In this document: piece after piece, positions 52,301-63,760 of the stretch
How the letters are laid out: each line of letters starts with the position of its first letter
Numbering within the stretch: position 1 is the stretch's first letter
Origin: Trypanosoma brucei gambiense DAL972
Lineage: Eukaryota > Euglenozoa > Kinetoplastea > Trypanosomatida > Trypanosomatidae
DNA length: 64,000 nt
Direction: 5' to 3'
Assembly (NCBI RefSeq): GCF_000210295.1
Contig: NC_026735.1
Coordinates: forward strand, 817,749-881,748
Made by a program: the position numbers and the translations under genes
The notes under the pieces: model-generated
Told to the model about the DNA's origin: nothing
The model's input: the letters and a program-made list of their open reading frames with translations, nothing else
Databases searched by the model: none

Positions 52301-53689
52301 ATGGCAATGCTTGGTTTCGAGTCGACAGCTGAATTTTTTGTCTATCTCACCTTTATCTTTTTTGGGATGTCGGTGATGAATGTGACGAATGCCATTTACT
52401 CCAATTATAATTTTTTTTCAGAGTATTATAAGTTTGTTAAAAAGCAGGAAAAAGCCGAACCTGAGAATGAATCGTTCTGGAAGCACATGTTCACGTATTA
52501 TAATGTTGTTGTGTTTACGATGCAAGTGGTTTTGGAGGCTTTTATGCTCACACCATTGGGCCGACGGATTCCTATTAGTTGGCGTCTCATCTTTGGACTC
52601 ACTATTCCCATGGTAGAAATCATTGTTATTTTAGTGATCCCTGCTGTTGGAGGAAGTGAAAATGGTGCAATTGCAACTATGATGATGGTTGCTTTTGTTG
52701 GTGGTATTTCCAAAACACTTTGTGACTCCAGCAATGCTGCACTTGCGGGACCGTTTCCAACTAAATTCTATGGTGCCATCGTGTGGGGTCTTGCCATATC
52801 CGGACTGATGACCTCATTTTTGGCTATTGTTATACAAGCATCGATGGACAGCAGTTTTACAAGTAAAAATACTCAGTCCCAAATATACTTTGGATTAGTC
52901 ATGCTTCTTCAAGTGGTTGCATGCGTCCTTCTTGTCCTTCTGAGGAAAAACCCATATGCCATTAAATATGCTGCAGAATTTAGGTATGCTGCGAGGAAGG
53001 ATGGAGTAACTGGTGATGGCGCAGATGGTGAATTTGATGCAAAGGGAACAGGACCAGCAGACGAGAATAGATATCCTGATGAAAAAGAGAATAAGAATGT
53101 ATTGAATGCCGATATTGATCCAGATGATATGAAGGATACGGATCAGGTTGAAGGCACTACCAACGCTCAGCAAATGCTTGATGCGAGTGTTATGGTTGTG
53201 GTGAAACGCATTTGGCCTATGTTGGTTGCTTGCTTCTTTGTGTTCTTTGCGACACTTCTGGTGTTCCCTGGTGTATTTATAGCGGCGAAGACAGGCGATA
53301 CTAGTGGTTGGTACTTTACTGTTGTCGTTGCCATGTTCAACTTGGGTGATTTCTTGTCTCGTCTTGTGCTGCAGTTCAAACAATTGCATGTGTCTCCGCG
53401 CATGGTTATGATTGGTTCATTTGCACGTGCATTGCTGATAATTCCACTTTCGCTGTGTGCTGCAGGAACCGTTACCGGTGTATGGCTTCCCTACATTGTT
53501 TCTCTCCTTTGGGGTCTTACAAATGGTTACTTTGGTGGCCTTTCAATGATTTATGGACCACGTACGGGATCCCTCACCACAGCGGGTCAACGCTCTCTTG
53601 CTGCCATTTGCATTAATGTGGCACTTCTTATGGGACTTTTTGTTGGTGCTATGTTTGCATTGGCTGTTAAGGAGGGACTTCCTAAATAA
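52301..53689 (+). CDS. Nucleoside transporter, ENT family (array copy 3)
   Basis: This encodes 462 residues, intact. It has the same ENT architecture as copy 1: about eleven hydrophobic segments and an acidic loop after the sixth (GADGEFDAKGTGPADENRY, then DEKENKN). The first outer loop is charged and distinct (YYKFVKKQEKAEPENESF). The second half is a mosaic: the AAKTGDTSGWYFTVVVAMFN stretch matches copy 2 rather than copy 1 (VKGSMDLNNFWYFPVAIAMFN), while the TM3-TM5 region matches copy 1 more closely. This suggests past exchange between copies. It ends KEGLPK where copies 1 and 2 end KEGLPE. Probably a plasma-membrane purine permease; the exact substrate cannot be read from sequence. Confidence 0.95.
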   Translation: MAMLGFESTAEFFVYLTFIFFGMSVMNVTNAIYSNYNFFSEYYKFVKKQEKAEPENESFWKHMFTYYNVVVFTMQVVLEAFMLTPLGRRIPISWRLIFGLTIPMVEIIVILVIPAVGGSENGAIATMMMVAFVGGISKTLCDSSNAALAGPFPTKFYGAIVWGLAISGLMTSFLAIVIQASMDSSFTSKNTQSQIYFGLVMLLQVVACVLLVLLRKNPYAIKYAAEFRYAARKDGVTGDGADGEFDAKGTGPADENRYPDEKENKNVLNADIDPDDMKDTDQVEGTTNAQQMLDASVMVVVKRIWPMLVACFFVFFATLLVFPGVFIAAKTGDTSGWYFTVVVAMFNLGDFLSRLVLQFKQLHVSPRMVMIGSFARALLIIPLSLCAAGTVTGVWLPYIVSLLWGLTNGYFGGLSMIYGPRTGSLTTAGQRSLAAICINVALLMGLFVGAMFALAVKEGLPK

Positions 53690-53748
53690 ATTCTCAAATA
53701 TTGTAAATATACCAATTAATGTCGATCTTTTAATAACATGAAAAATGA

Positions 53749-53774
53749 ACCCCATGCTGGTATCAGCTAGGAGT
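53749..53774 (+). promoter_or_regulatory. Conserved two-tier hairpin in 3' flank of transporter copy 3
   Basis: Inner stem GCTG (53756-53759)/CAGC (53764-53767) with loop GTAT is unchanged. The outer arms ACCC (53749-53752) and GAGT (53771-53774) keep three of four pairs, with one C-A mismatch. The 5' base of the internal loop is C here and can pair with G, which may compensate. Confidence 0.7.
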
Positions 53775-56369
53775 GGTTTGAATAATGCAACAAATAAGGG
53801 TTTGAAGAGAAGATATATAAGCTAAAAAATAAGGGGAAATGTCAGATAATGAATTAGATGACATGTAAATGGAAGCAAGCGTATGCGTGTACAATTTAAG
53901 CTGTTTGGATGGGGGACTGTAGTAAACGTGTATATACGTGTATGATTATCTTTTGTCTTTCGCACAGTGTTTCCAGACATAAATTCTCTGTCTTCTGAGG
54001 AATTCTGTGAAGGAAGGAAAATGACGGTTTGTTGGAGTTTTGTAGTTATTATTATTAAACTTTCATCATGTTTTCATTGACTCTCTACAAATAACATAAT
54101 TTGATTTAACAATTTGTTTAGCTTTTTTAATTTTAAAGGAAGGAAATGATGATGCAGATCCATTCATTGATGTAAATTTAATTTTTGTTCCATCTTGAAC
54201 CAATTTCCTCTTTTTTAAAAAAAAACAAAAATTAGCAAAGAGATGAAGATAAAATATACAAAAGGTAGAAAGCTGAATGAACTACAAAATATTGAATAAA
54301 ACACATATACATATTTATAATATGTGCTCTTTCTGCACACACACAAAAAAAGAAAAAAATTGTATTAGTTACAATAATAAAAATAGTGAAACCAGCAGGA
54401 GGTGATAATTACAATTTGAACTCATCCCCTCTTGCCTATTTCACTATTCCCTTTGTTTCTTGAGAAAATAACTAAAACAGTAAGTAAAACAAGAGAGAGG
54501 ATAGTAATAAATTAAATGAAATCAACAATACAATATTTTAAGAGGAAATTTGATTTTACTTTTTCTTTACTTTTCACTGTTTCTGTTTTTTGATTACTTT
54601 TACTTCCTTTCATTTCTTACTTTTTATTACTACGACTGTTCTATGGTGTTACGGATATGTGTGTAAGTGAGGAATGTTGTGTGGATTTGCTTCTATTATT
54701 GTTTACTTGCCTTTGGTTGTATACCACACACCTGCTTATGTTTTCCCATATGTGTACGCCTGCAGCAAACAGTGTGGGAGTTTACTCCGTGACGTTTTCT
54801 CATAAATGTCGGGAGGCAAATGATTAAAGTAATTTTTTGTTTAATGTATCTGTATATGTTTGTCTGTTTATGTGTATGTGTGTTTGTGTGTACGTATTTG
54901 ACATGTTCAGCAATATGTTTAGATTATCCAATTATATCTTTTCTTTTCTATTTTCTTATATTGTTTACTTGTCACTGTTTTACTTTCAGGAAGGTGTATA
55001 AATTAAGCTGAAGCAACGTTATGTTCATTTGTGTATTAGACACATGAGTTTATTTTCTAGCAGATGATATATGCGTGAACGCGTGTGTTTAACTTTATAA
55101 TGTCTTATACTAAAAATGTATTCAAATATTGCCATGTGAATACCTTGTGAGGCTTATTGTACTTTTGTGTTGTGAAATAGTCAAGTAGTTGCTGTGTAAC
55201 TTTTGTGTTATTCTTAAATAGATGACGTGTGTTTCCTTAGTCTAATATCTTTAATAAATGATTTGACAGCTGCTCGCATGTGAGAGTTTCATCCCTCTTC
55301 TTTGCTTAAAAATGTGCAGAGACTGGAATCCTTCATATAAATGAAGTGAAATGCATAACTTATAAATTGCATTTCCACTTTCACATATTGTAATATTATT
55401 GAATATCAAAAGGGAAATGATGAATTATGTAATAGGAAGTTATTCACAACATGTTAATAGAGCAATTCAACTTCGCAGCTATCGCAGAACAGGCTTTTTA
55501 TTGTAATGCTCAATTGTGGAATAAGACATGCTTTATGAATTCTTGAGGATGGAGCGTTGTAATATTTTTTGAAGTAATATAAGTAAACAAGCAGCCAAAT
55601 AATCATTTTTGTTTCTGCCTTCATAATCACTATAAGCTAAGCTATTAGTCTATTAGAAATAATTAATATGACTACTAGTAGGGCAGATGTCGAGAAATAA
55701 GAAATTAATTTATAGGAATGATTTGATAGTTTGAAGGGTGTGTAATTATCATGTCTCTTATACTAATGACGGATTATGATAGAGAGAATGTGATTTGTGA
55801 GGTATTTTTGATTCTCTGAAGTGATACAGCGGCGCATGGAAACTTAGAAAAAAAAGAGAAGAAATAATGTGCGGTATGTAATTTTTCACCCTCACATTGA
55901 TGAGGTTGTATCACGTAAAATAACTCTTATCCTCTTCCCCAACGTGGCCAAAAGTTCAAGAAACTAGTGTAGTATTGCAGTAATGAAACAGTGATGCTAA
56001 ATTGAAAGCGAAAAATAAAGATGAAAAGCGTAAAAGGGGGAAGGAGGTAGTGATGGTGGCGTAATCGATTGTGATTCTGTTTCATGACAGACTCTCTACA
56101 TTCAATGATCTTAAAGGAAGTAAGTACGTACCATAGCACTGGGTACTGTGTTTCCATAAGGAGTAAGTTATATTTACTGGAAAATGTGGTATTAAGAAAT
56201 GTTATATGTGAGTAGCAATATACCTCAACACAGAGATGTACGCTCATGTAATCACTACACACAAAAAAGTTCTGAATGTTTTGAACGCACTGAGCGGATT
56301 GATGCGTCTCTCCAACCTTGAGTTGAAATGCACAACCCTTGAGTGTTGAGTTGGGATACATATTTTTAG
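53775..56369 (+). other. AT-rich spacer, unit 3
   Basis: No gene seen. It parallels units 1 and 2 from about 54145. From about 55820 to 56260 it is nearly identical to unit 2 (45417-45857). Confidence 0.65.
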
Positions 56370-58885
56370 ATGTCACTAGAGCTTGATGTGTGGAATGAAA
56401 CTCTAGAGCTCATGCATATGGCTAATGCTTATCATTGTCGTAACTTCCATGTTGGTACGATGATGTGCAGTTTGCTGTTAGTGATAGCCTTCAGCAGATT
56501 GTATGGTAGGTGGTGTTTTTCTGTTTGTTTTCTGTCACAGATGGCAATGGAAGCGTCGACTATCTTTTGTATTACTCAGAAGGGAAAATTCTCTGTTTAA
56601 GTAATGGTAATGTTGAATCGTTGATAAAATCAACGGAATTATCCATAAGTTAGTTTTAATTGGAGGAAAGCAGAATAGGAGAACTGCCCACTTTGATGTG
56701 TTGCCGACAAAGAAAAGCGAGTGGTATGCATATTTTAGAACCCAGTATTTTTCTTTCTTATCCGATGTACTTCCCTAATGTTTGGATCTGAGGAATACCT
56801 AATGATGATTAATACTGTTAGAGTTAGGGCATTCTTTTGTGATGCTGAATATTGTATCTATTGATAACAACAATAGATACGCCATACTCAAACATAAATG
56901 AATTCTCACACATAAACGCTGCTTCTGGTATCGCCAACCGTTATGTTCAATAGCTCGTTACGTGGAGCATGAGTGGATGTGACAGTGAATGTTCCTTCAT
57001 CAAAGACAGCTGCGTGATACTTATCTCAGAATATGTCAATGGTGTCGTATTATAGCCAAGTTTAAGTTTAATAATTAATCATAGTGATGTGTGTGGGAAA
57101 AGTGAGATTGTATCATTGCAGTGGGTGAACCGTTTCGTTTGGGACGTATTACATTCTGCTGTGTGATTAAGCGCCGAGTTTTTCTGCAAATATACGTATG
57201 ATATTTAGTTGCTGTCGACCCGCCGAATCGGTGTGTGGTTAGTGTAAAGCATTATGCGAACATAGGTTAGTAATGCACAGTGTTTAGAAGGCGAATGTGC
57301 CATTCAAGTAACCTTGATTTATACGTAACGTTTCTTACCTTTTTGTGGTGTTTCACTGTGATCATTCCGAGCGATGTAGTTTATGCTGTTAATGTCACTC
57401 AAAGCAATCTGATATTTTTTATGATTGTCACTGCAGCATCTCTTTCTACAAGTTTCTTTACGTTTTAAAAAATAGGCATCATTATAGAGCTTGAAAAAGA
57501 TGTCATAGCTCTTTAGCCCTTTACACCCTCTCAAAATATGCCATGAAAAATGTAAAACTTGCCAGTTGTTTCCACGGTTGCGGCTCTGTAAGAAAGTGAA
57601 TATTTCACATTTTGGAGAGCTAATTTTGCTACGAAGTGGTTAAGGCCACCTATTCGCAGTGGCAGCCCTTGAGGTGAAAACCACATATACTAACGTATCG
57701 ACGGCAGTAATGAGGACATGTGTCAGCATGGGACGTATGTTTCACCACAGTGTTACGGAGGTTTTAAAGCACAGTGGGCACGGGAGGTGAATTAGTTGTA
57801 GATCTCTTTGTGCCTTAACCCTTCGTGCTATTCTTTTTTTTCTCTCTGGAACTGATACAGTCTGGGGAGGCAGTGTGCTCAAGCTTCGCTAAGTTTTTGG
57901 AAGCAGGACTCACGACCCATCCCCCACTGTGTAATGTATGATGACCAGATTTGTTCTGAGGGAGCGTCAAACCAATCTTGTACGATGGGCGTGTAGAACA
58001 GGAAGTAAAGGAAGGTGTGTTATTATATGCAAATGCAGATGAGGCACTGCTCACAACACCTAAAGAAAGCAAAGTCACTCCTGACGGTTTTGATCATTTT
58101 ATCAGTGTATCACAATCTAATCATTTCTGCTGTAGAAGGCTCATTGCATAGTTGTGTGTATTTTGCTTTCAGAGCTTGAGACAACCAGTCACTTACCGAC
58201 CACTGTGGCGAGTGATCACGATGATATCGTCGGCTTTCCGGTATGGAAGGAAGTATCACTTTACTCTTCTGCTCGTATAAGCGTGCTTTGTTCATCCGTG
58301 GAGCGGTGTTGTTATTGAAAAGGGGATGCTGAGTAGAGTGGTGACTCAACACTTTTTCTTGTACTGAAGACATACTAAGAGTTTTTTTCAGCAGGACAGA
58401 CTTGCGGTGGCCAGGTGGTTTCGCGACCTCAGGGACAACTTCCATATTGCACAAGGGGAACTTCTTCGTTTTGAGGTGACAGGGCGCATGCTAGTGTTGG
58501 GATATCTGTACATTGGAATAGCAAGGTCTTCCAAGGAAGGAAGAGGGATACATAAGCCAGTGAAGGGCTTCACAGGTGCTGTGTCAGGTGTGAAGGTGAT
58601 AGATGGCTCTAGGGAAGTGTCAGATGTGATTATACTCGGCAAGAGGTTGCTGCTCAAGGTTTTGATTATATACTTTCCGAAACAATCAAATGTTGCGAAA
58701 ATTACGTTGAAAGAAAGTTTAGGGGGAGCAATGGGATAAGGGAAACCCTCACTGGATTCTTTTGTCGGGTATACAGCATGATAAGTGGAAGGTTTGGTGG
58801 AGAAGCACGCAGGTACACTACACCCAATTGGTGGGAGAGTAGTAATGGCCGGGAGCATTTACCGTGAGTGACAACTTTAACAATG
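56370..58885 (+). pseudogene. Decayed gene relic of unrecognised family, unit 3 (interrupted, 3' end lost)
   Basis: This is a third copy of the relic, more diverged than units 1 and 2. The opening MSLELDVWNETLELMHMANA frame is at 56370-56600 and the WFRDLRDNFHIAQGELLRFE frame at 58407-58739. About 460 bp of unrelated sequence interrupts it (57264-57726). It stops matching units 1 and 2 at about 58885, so the Lys-rich tail and the dioxygenase are absent. Confidence 0.45.
57264..57726. other. Insertion of about 460 bp in unit 3, absent from units 1 and 2
   Basis: Units 1 and 2 read continuously through TGCGAGCATGGGAC (about 36466-36479). In unit 3 the left side ends at GCGAACATAGG (57256-57266) and the match resumes at CAGCATGGGACG (57725-57736). 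The similar edges (AACATAGG and AGCATGGG) could be an imperfect target-site duplication or the repeats used for a deletion in units 1 and 2. There is no poly(A) tail or recognisable coding sequence, so I do not assign it to RIME or another element. Confidence 0.6.
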
Positions 58886-59189
58886 GTTACCCTTCTGATA
58901 TATTTGAGATATAGGTAAGTATAAGCTGAATTATATCTAGCTGCGTTGAGGATTGTCAATATGAGTATTGTTTTGTAGTTACTTTAATTTTTCAAGCGAT
59001 CGCGAAAAATAAATTTGTTCTTGCTGTTGATGTTATTTTTGGGGCAAGTATCATCTACTGGAGAACCCTTATATTTAATGATTTACCTACAAATAACAAA
59101 ATAAGATGTAACAATCATCAACAAGGAAGTTAAGGTCACAAAGACACAGCACTATGGAGAAGGGCGAAGATGGGGATGCAAGGTTAATG
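58886..59189. other. Junction from array to subtelomeric-type sequence
   Basis: Unit 3 matches units 1 and 2 through GACAACTTTAACAATGG, then changes to unrelated sequence from about 58886. The stretch up to the VSG remnant is AT-rich without a gene. I do not see canonical 70-bp repeats upstream of the VSG. Confidence 0.65.
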
Positions 59190-60702
59190 GGCTACGTGAG
59201 GAGTTTTTAAAGCACCCGTGGCAGCAGCTGTGCGCGCGTTGTGATGTTGTCGACGTGCCGCAAGTCGAAGGCAGTAACGGAGCCATTTTCTAACAAAGTC
59301 ACAAACCTCTGTACAGAGGCCAAGTACACAGCCCATCTGGCAAATCACATTCGTAGTCGAGGCAGAAAAGCTGGAGCGCGAAATATCCACCATACAAATT
59401 TATGCAGAGGCATGGGATCTTCTTGCCGCAGCTAAAAACCAAACAGACAAGCGTGCCGCGCCATACGCCCTTGCCACGTACATGTCCACTGCGGCGGCAA
59501 AAGCAAAGCAGCTCCAAAGTGGGAAATACAAAGCAGCAGTCTTGGCCGCTACCTACCTGCAAAGGAGATCAGCGCTAACGTAGACGTTGCAAGCGATGCG
59601 AGTAAAGGGACAGTCAGGAGCGGGACAAGTAACTAAACAACAAGGCGTCATCTCATCATGTTCACACAAGGAAACGCCGACTTTAGACGAGGAAGGGGAT
59701 TGCGGGCGACAAGGCAGTGATGCTAACCATCCAGAATCAATTGCCGTAAATGTAAGGACAGCAACTCATATCAAACTGTTAGACAGCAGCAAGCTAAGAC
59801 CGCTAGCGTTAAATCACTTAGCCGAGGTAGAAGGAACAGCGCCACCAGCAAAAACGGAGTTACAAGCTGAAGGCTGCAAGGCTGTGGTAAGCATTGGCTT
59901 TTACACTAAATTCATAGCATCGACAAAAGAAAGTGACGACAATAGTCTTATCAAAGCCATTAAGATATTCGCAGCCGGCAATGCAAGCACAAATCGTGGT
60001 CTTGTGCACAACGCCGAAAGGAAATCAGAAATGGATAACGATCTACTGATCAACAAAATATGCAACTATATCAAAGAAACCGACCCTCAGATCATAAACG
60101 TATGGAGCCTAACGCCAGCCATGTTAGCAAACACAACTGCAGTCCGAGTGGCGTTCAAAAGCTTCATTCATGCAGCAACCGGTAAAGCGCCGAGTGACGG
60201 AGAAATCGAGTTGCAACTAAAAAACCTTTACGGAGGGAACAAGCAAAACTTCACCAGAGACTTCTTTAGAATTCTGACGACAAAGAAAGTGACGTACCAC
60301 ACTGCCTCAGGATTCGTAACTGAAACATTTCTTGATGCAGCGAAAAATCAAAACGCACACAAGGCGTTGATCTATCTTGAAGATCAAAGGCCGGAACAAG
60401 AGGGAAAGCAAGTGGACAATGGCGAAGCAGAAATCAACGGCCCGGCCTGCGGAGGTGAGGGCCAAGAGGAGTGCGAATCAGACGAAAGGAAAGACCCAGA
60501 GAAACCAAACGAAACTCAAATGCGGAAATGGCCTATAGCACTTCAGTGGATGATGGCACAACAAGGAGAAAATTGCAAAGGAATACAGCAGGAAGGTTGT
60601 AAAGACGACTGCGCATCGGAAGGGGAAACTTGTGACGGCGCAGCTGGCATTTCTGCTTTGATGAGTATTTCTCTATTCATGACATTTTTTCTTCTAGCAT
60701 AA
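59190..60702 (+). pseudogene. Variant surface glycoprotein (VSG) pseudogene
   Basis: A VSG-like sequence in at least two frames. An N-terminal piece (about 59265-59350, including AVTEPFSNKVTNLCTEAKY) is in one frame. After a shift near 59350 the helical region (EAEKLEREISTIQIYAEAW) is in another. That frame meets a TAG at 59581-59583 and then stays open to 60702. The long part has VSG-like helices (TTKKVTYHTASGFVTETFLD), a Cys-containing C-terminal domain (CKGIQQEGCKDDCASEGETC) and a hydrophobic tail (SALMSISLFMTFFLLA) like a GPI-attachment signal. No start with a clean signal peptide is visible, and the conserved VSG 3' UTR 16-mer was not found. It is a silent, broken archive copy on the plus strand. 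Confidence 0.82.
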
Positions 60703-61392
60703 AAATTTATTGGAATATCTTAATGTAGTGGAATTTGCATTTTTATGGAAATATATTATTATACGAAACCGTATCTTTGTTGAAATAACTTGTATATATT
60801 TTACATTCATCTTGGAAATATTTTATACAATTCTTAAATGTGCGTTTGTATTTCAAATCTTTTTGCAAACATGAGGAGACTTAAAGAGATCTTTTTTGTT
60901 GTGTAAATTTGATATTTGAATGTAAAGTGGTATATTGGTGGAGTGTTGAAAATGGGTACGAGAAGGATTTTTACAATTATGGTTTATTCGATTAATTTGA
61001 TGTTTACCTTTGAAAATGTGAAAATGTTTAAATGTTTTCAAATATTTTTGACTTGTGGGTATAACGTGGTAGAGTGATAGGGGTGTGAAAAATGAGTGTG
61101 ATTATGAAAACTTGCCATTTTGGTTTATTTTTTTTAATAATAGGTATTAAGAGTAGTTAAAGGTTATGATATTAATAGCAGTATAGTAATAGTGAGCGTG
61201 TCATGTAGGTGTGCATACTAACATTATGGTAAAAGTGGTGGTGCAGAACGACCGGAAGCAAAACAGAGACACTTAAAACGACGCCAAGGATGCAATGGAG
61301 GTGAGAAAGTGACTGCGAGAGGGATAAAACTAGGAATGTTATTCAAAAGATGACTTAGAAAGACAGGAGAAAAATGGAGTTGGAGTATGCGC
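60703..61392. other. AT-rich spacer between VSG pseudogene and retroelement
   Basis: No gene seen. T-rich and A-rich sequence with TTTTGGTTTATTT-type stretches (about 61119-61135). An approximate TATATATTTTACA (about 60793-60805) only loosely resembles VSG 3' UTR motifs. Confidence 0.6.
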
Positions 61393-61410
61393 AGTTTTTT
61401 CATTGTACAT

Positions 61411-61947
61411 TTATTCAGCACGTGCTCCACTAGCTGCTCTTCTATTTCCTCTGCGCTGCATATCTTTGGAAGATGTTGATATTACTCCCGGCTCAGTTCT
61501 AGCTTTCCCCATTGAAACTGTATCCCTCTTTGCCTGTATTGGGGAAACATTTTCGCGAGGGCGTTTTCTTTCTTCCATATGAGAGACTGTCTGTACTACA
61601 AACGGCTGCGCATGGGGTGATGGGATACCCATCTTTTTTGGCGATCTTCCCCTTTTCACTTCTTGAGTGGGTTTTTCTTCGTGAGAGCATAGAGTGGGTT
61701 CGTCGTGGCCCTTTATAATAAAGAGATCCATTAGGAATCGTATCAGTTGCTTACTGTTATATATTTCCCTTTCCGTCAGGCTCTCTATACCTTGTTTTTT
61801 CCTTAGTGATAGTAGTTTCGGGCACACTAGAAGATTGACAGATGACTCCTCACATGTGGCCTTCAGTACATTGTGCGCGACTTCCTTTTTCGGCTGGCCT
61901 CGCCTCAATTGATTATGCATCGTGATGTACTGCTTCTGTGCGCACAT
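61411..61947 (-). pseudogene. Putative C-terminal region of the ingi-like polyprotein
   Basis: An open 178-codon minus-strand frame with basic, Ser/Arg/Pro-rich sequence (EKPTQEVKRGRSPKKMG, ending RRGNRRAASGARAE). It sits immediately before the element's poly(A). Because it is downstream of the RNase H piece in the same orientation, I read it as the C-terminal end of the element's protein. The intact zinc-finger pattern expected for ingi is not clear. The alternative is a chance frame. Confidence 0.5.
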
Positions 61948-63313
61948 GATTGGGAAGTACGGGCGTTGATTCGTCTTTGCATTATAGTAGTTATTATTAC
62001 CAATTCATCCTTCATCTTTCTTTGAACATTTGTAGCACCCTTAATGTGTGTTTGTGTGTGTGCCATACCAGCGAGTATTGTGACTTTTATGCACTATCTC
62101 ACCTTGCGCCCACGAAATATTTTACTTCATCAACTTCTGTGTGCCTCCATCTTTTTGATCTTTTCCCGGTCTTTCCCCATCAACTGTTTTCTTCCCCCTG
62201 TACTGCCTTTCTTTTCTCACTAACTTCTCTTTCCGCTCTCTTCTTGACTTTTGAACGCTGTATTCACAACCTTAGCCTCAAAGACTCACCATGTCGTGAT
62301 TTATTTCCACGCAGATGACGAAGCAGCCAGCTGTAATGACAGTCCTTTCCACACATGGAGCATTTTTCTTTAAGTGGCTTTTCTTTCTCTTTGAAATCTC
62401 CTGTAGTATTGTCTGACTTTGGAATGCATTTGTGTCTGGTCAGTTAAGTTTTACTTTCTAGCACTTTTTTACGCTTTTGATACTCCAGTTCTATCCTCCT
62501 TATTCTGTATCATCCATGCTATGCTCTGGCGGTTGATTCTCATTTTTTGTCTTCTGTTTGCTGCTTTTCCGGATGCATCGTTATTGTCTTTTTAACCATC
62601 CATGCGACACATATTTCATATGGCACAATCGACACCTTAGCTTTTCTTTTTCCTCATCTAACTTTTTTTCTCTGCTCCTTTTCTGTTGATTCCCGTCCTA
62701 CGATATCATTTCCGTGGTAAGTGACCATGTGCTACACTAGTAAACCACTTCTCCCAAAATCCATTTCAAAAACATGGCAGTCTTAGTTACCTTTATATGC
62801 CTTAACTGCCAATTTTGCAATCTTTGTCATTTCCAGTGCTCTTTCTTTTTCTAAACCGTGTTTCTTTATCAGGCAAACTGCTCTAGTTTGATGACGTGCA
62901 CGCACCACGTTGCACAACGGGGATATTATGGGCTCATTTTGTCTTACCACAACCTGTGGTGACTGTGTTTCGTCTTATTTTGTGTACTTATCGCTTTCAC
63001 TTTCACAGCGGTCTCCAGTTCTACATAACCACCACGACACCATCTACACTCATTTTGCACTGTTTTCTTTTGTGAGTGCATGAGTAGAAATCCGAAATGT
63101 TTCGAGGTGCCTGTTATAAATTGGGATAGTAATGATTTTTCCATCCTGTCCATTTTGGATATTTTCTGCGTAGGTCTAATATGGTTGAGTAGAGCACTGC
63201 GATTTGTTTGTGATGTTTTTCCCTCTTAGAATTCCTTATCCATTTGATGAAGAATTTGCCTTTCTATACCAGTGACTATGTATGTGATCAATGCTATGTA
63301 TTTCTGTGGAATT

Positions 63314-63760
63314 TTATTGCCTCTTTTTTCCTGCCTTGTCTGCTGGTTCATTTCCTGGGACCCCGCAGTGTGAGAATATAAACTGGAAATTCACTGCTAC
63401 TCTTAGCTTCACAATATGCAGGATTAGTTTCCATATTCGTCTCAGTATCGCTTCTGTTACTACCGCAGGTCCAGTTTTAGCGTCACTAGGGGCGACAATA
63501 AGTCTGTGAATATAGATACTTTTGTTTTTGTGATTTTCATTTACCTCGATTATCTTTACGAGCCGTTTGAGACCTGCCTCCATTGCTATACTTTCCTTAC
63601 TACAGCTGCAGGCTATTGATCCATCACCCAGATGTACTTTCCTAATTTTTCCATGTGGTGGGTATGCTACTGCGTCTTTTCCTAAAGAAACGTCCGGCAC
63701 CACGGACCCGTCTGTCCACGGTTGATAGCCATATTTTTTAAAACGCTGTAGTCTCTTCAT
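63314..63760 (-). pseudogene. RNase H domain fragment of ingi-like retroelement
   Basis: The 148-codon minus-strand frame contains the RNase H signatures QPWTDGSV (first catalytic Asp), ESIAMEAGLKRLV (catalytic Glu), RRIWKLILHIVKLRVAVNFQ and FSHCGVPGNEPADKAGKK (last catalytic Asp). The strand that should carry the other Asp (usually FTDS) reads IYIHRLIV, so one active-site residue is lost. A TGA precedes the first Met in frame. The domain is typical of trypanosome ingi and related LINEs, and it is non-functional here. Confidence 0.85.

Noticed and set aside
57264..57726. RIME-type short retroelement
   Set aside because: Size is suggestive but there is no poly(A) tail and no recognisable ingi/RIME 5' end sequence; kept only as an insertion of unknown type.
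58886..59189. 70-bp repeats upstream of the VSG
   Set aside because: No tandem repeat or TTA/TTG-rich array of that kind is visible here.
60786..60810. Possible conserved VSG 3' UTR 16-mer
   Set aside because: The sequence (TGTATATATTTTACA) differs in spacing and bases from the known motif; not counted.
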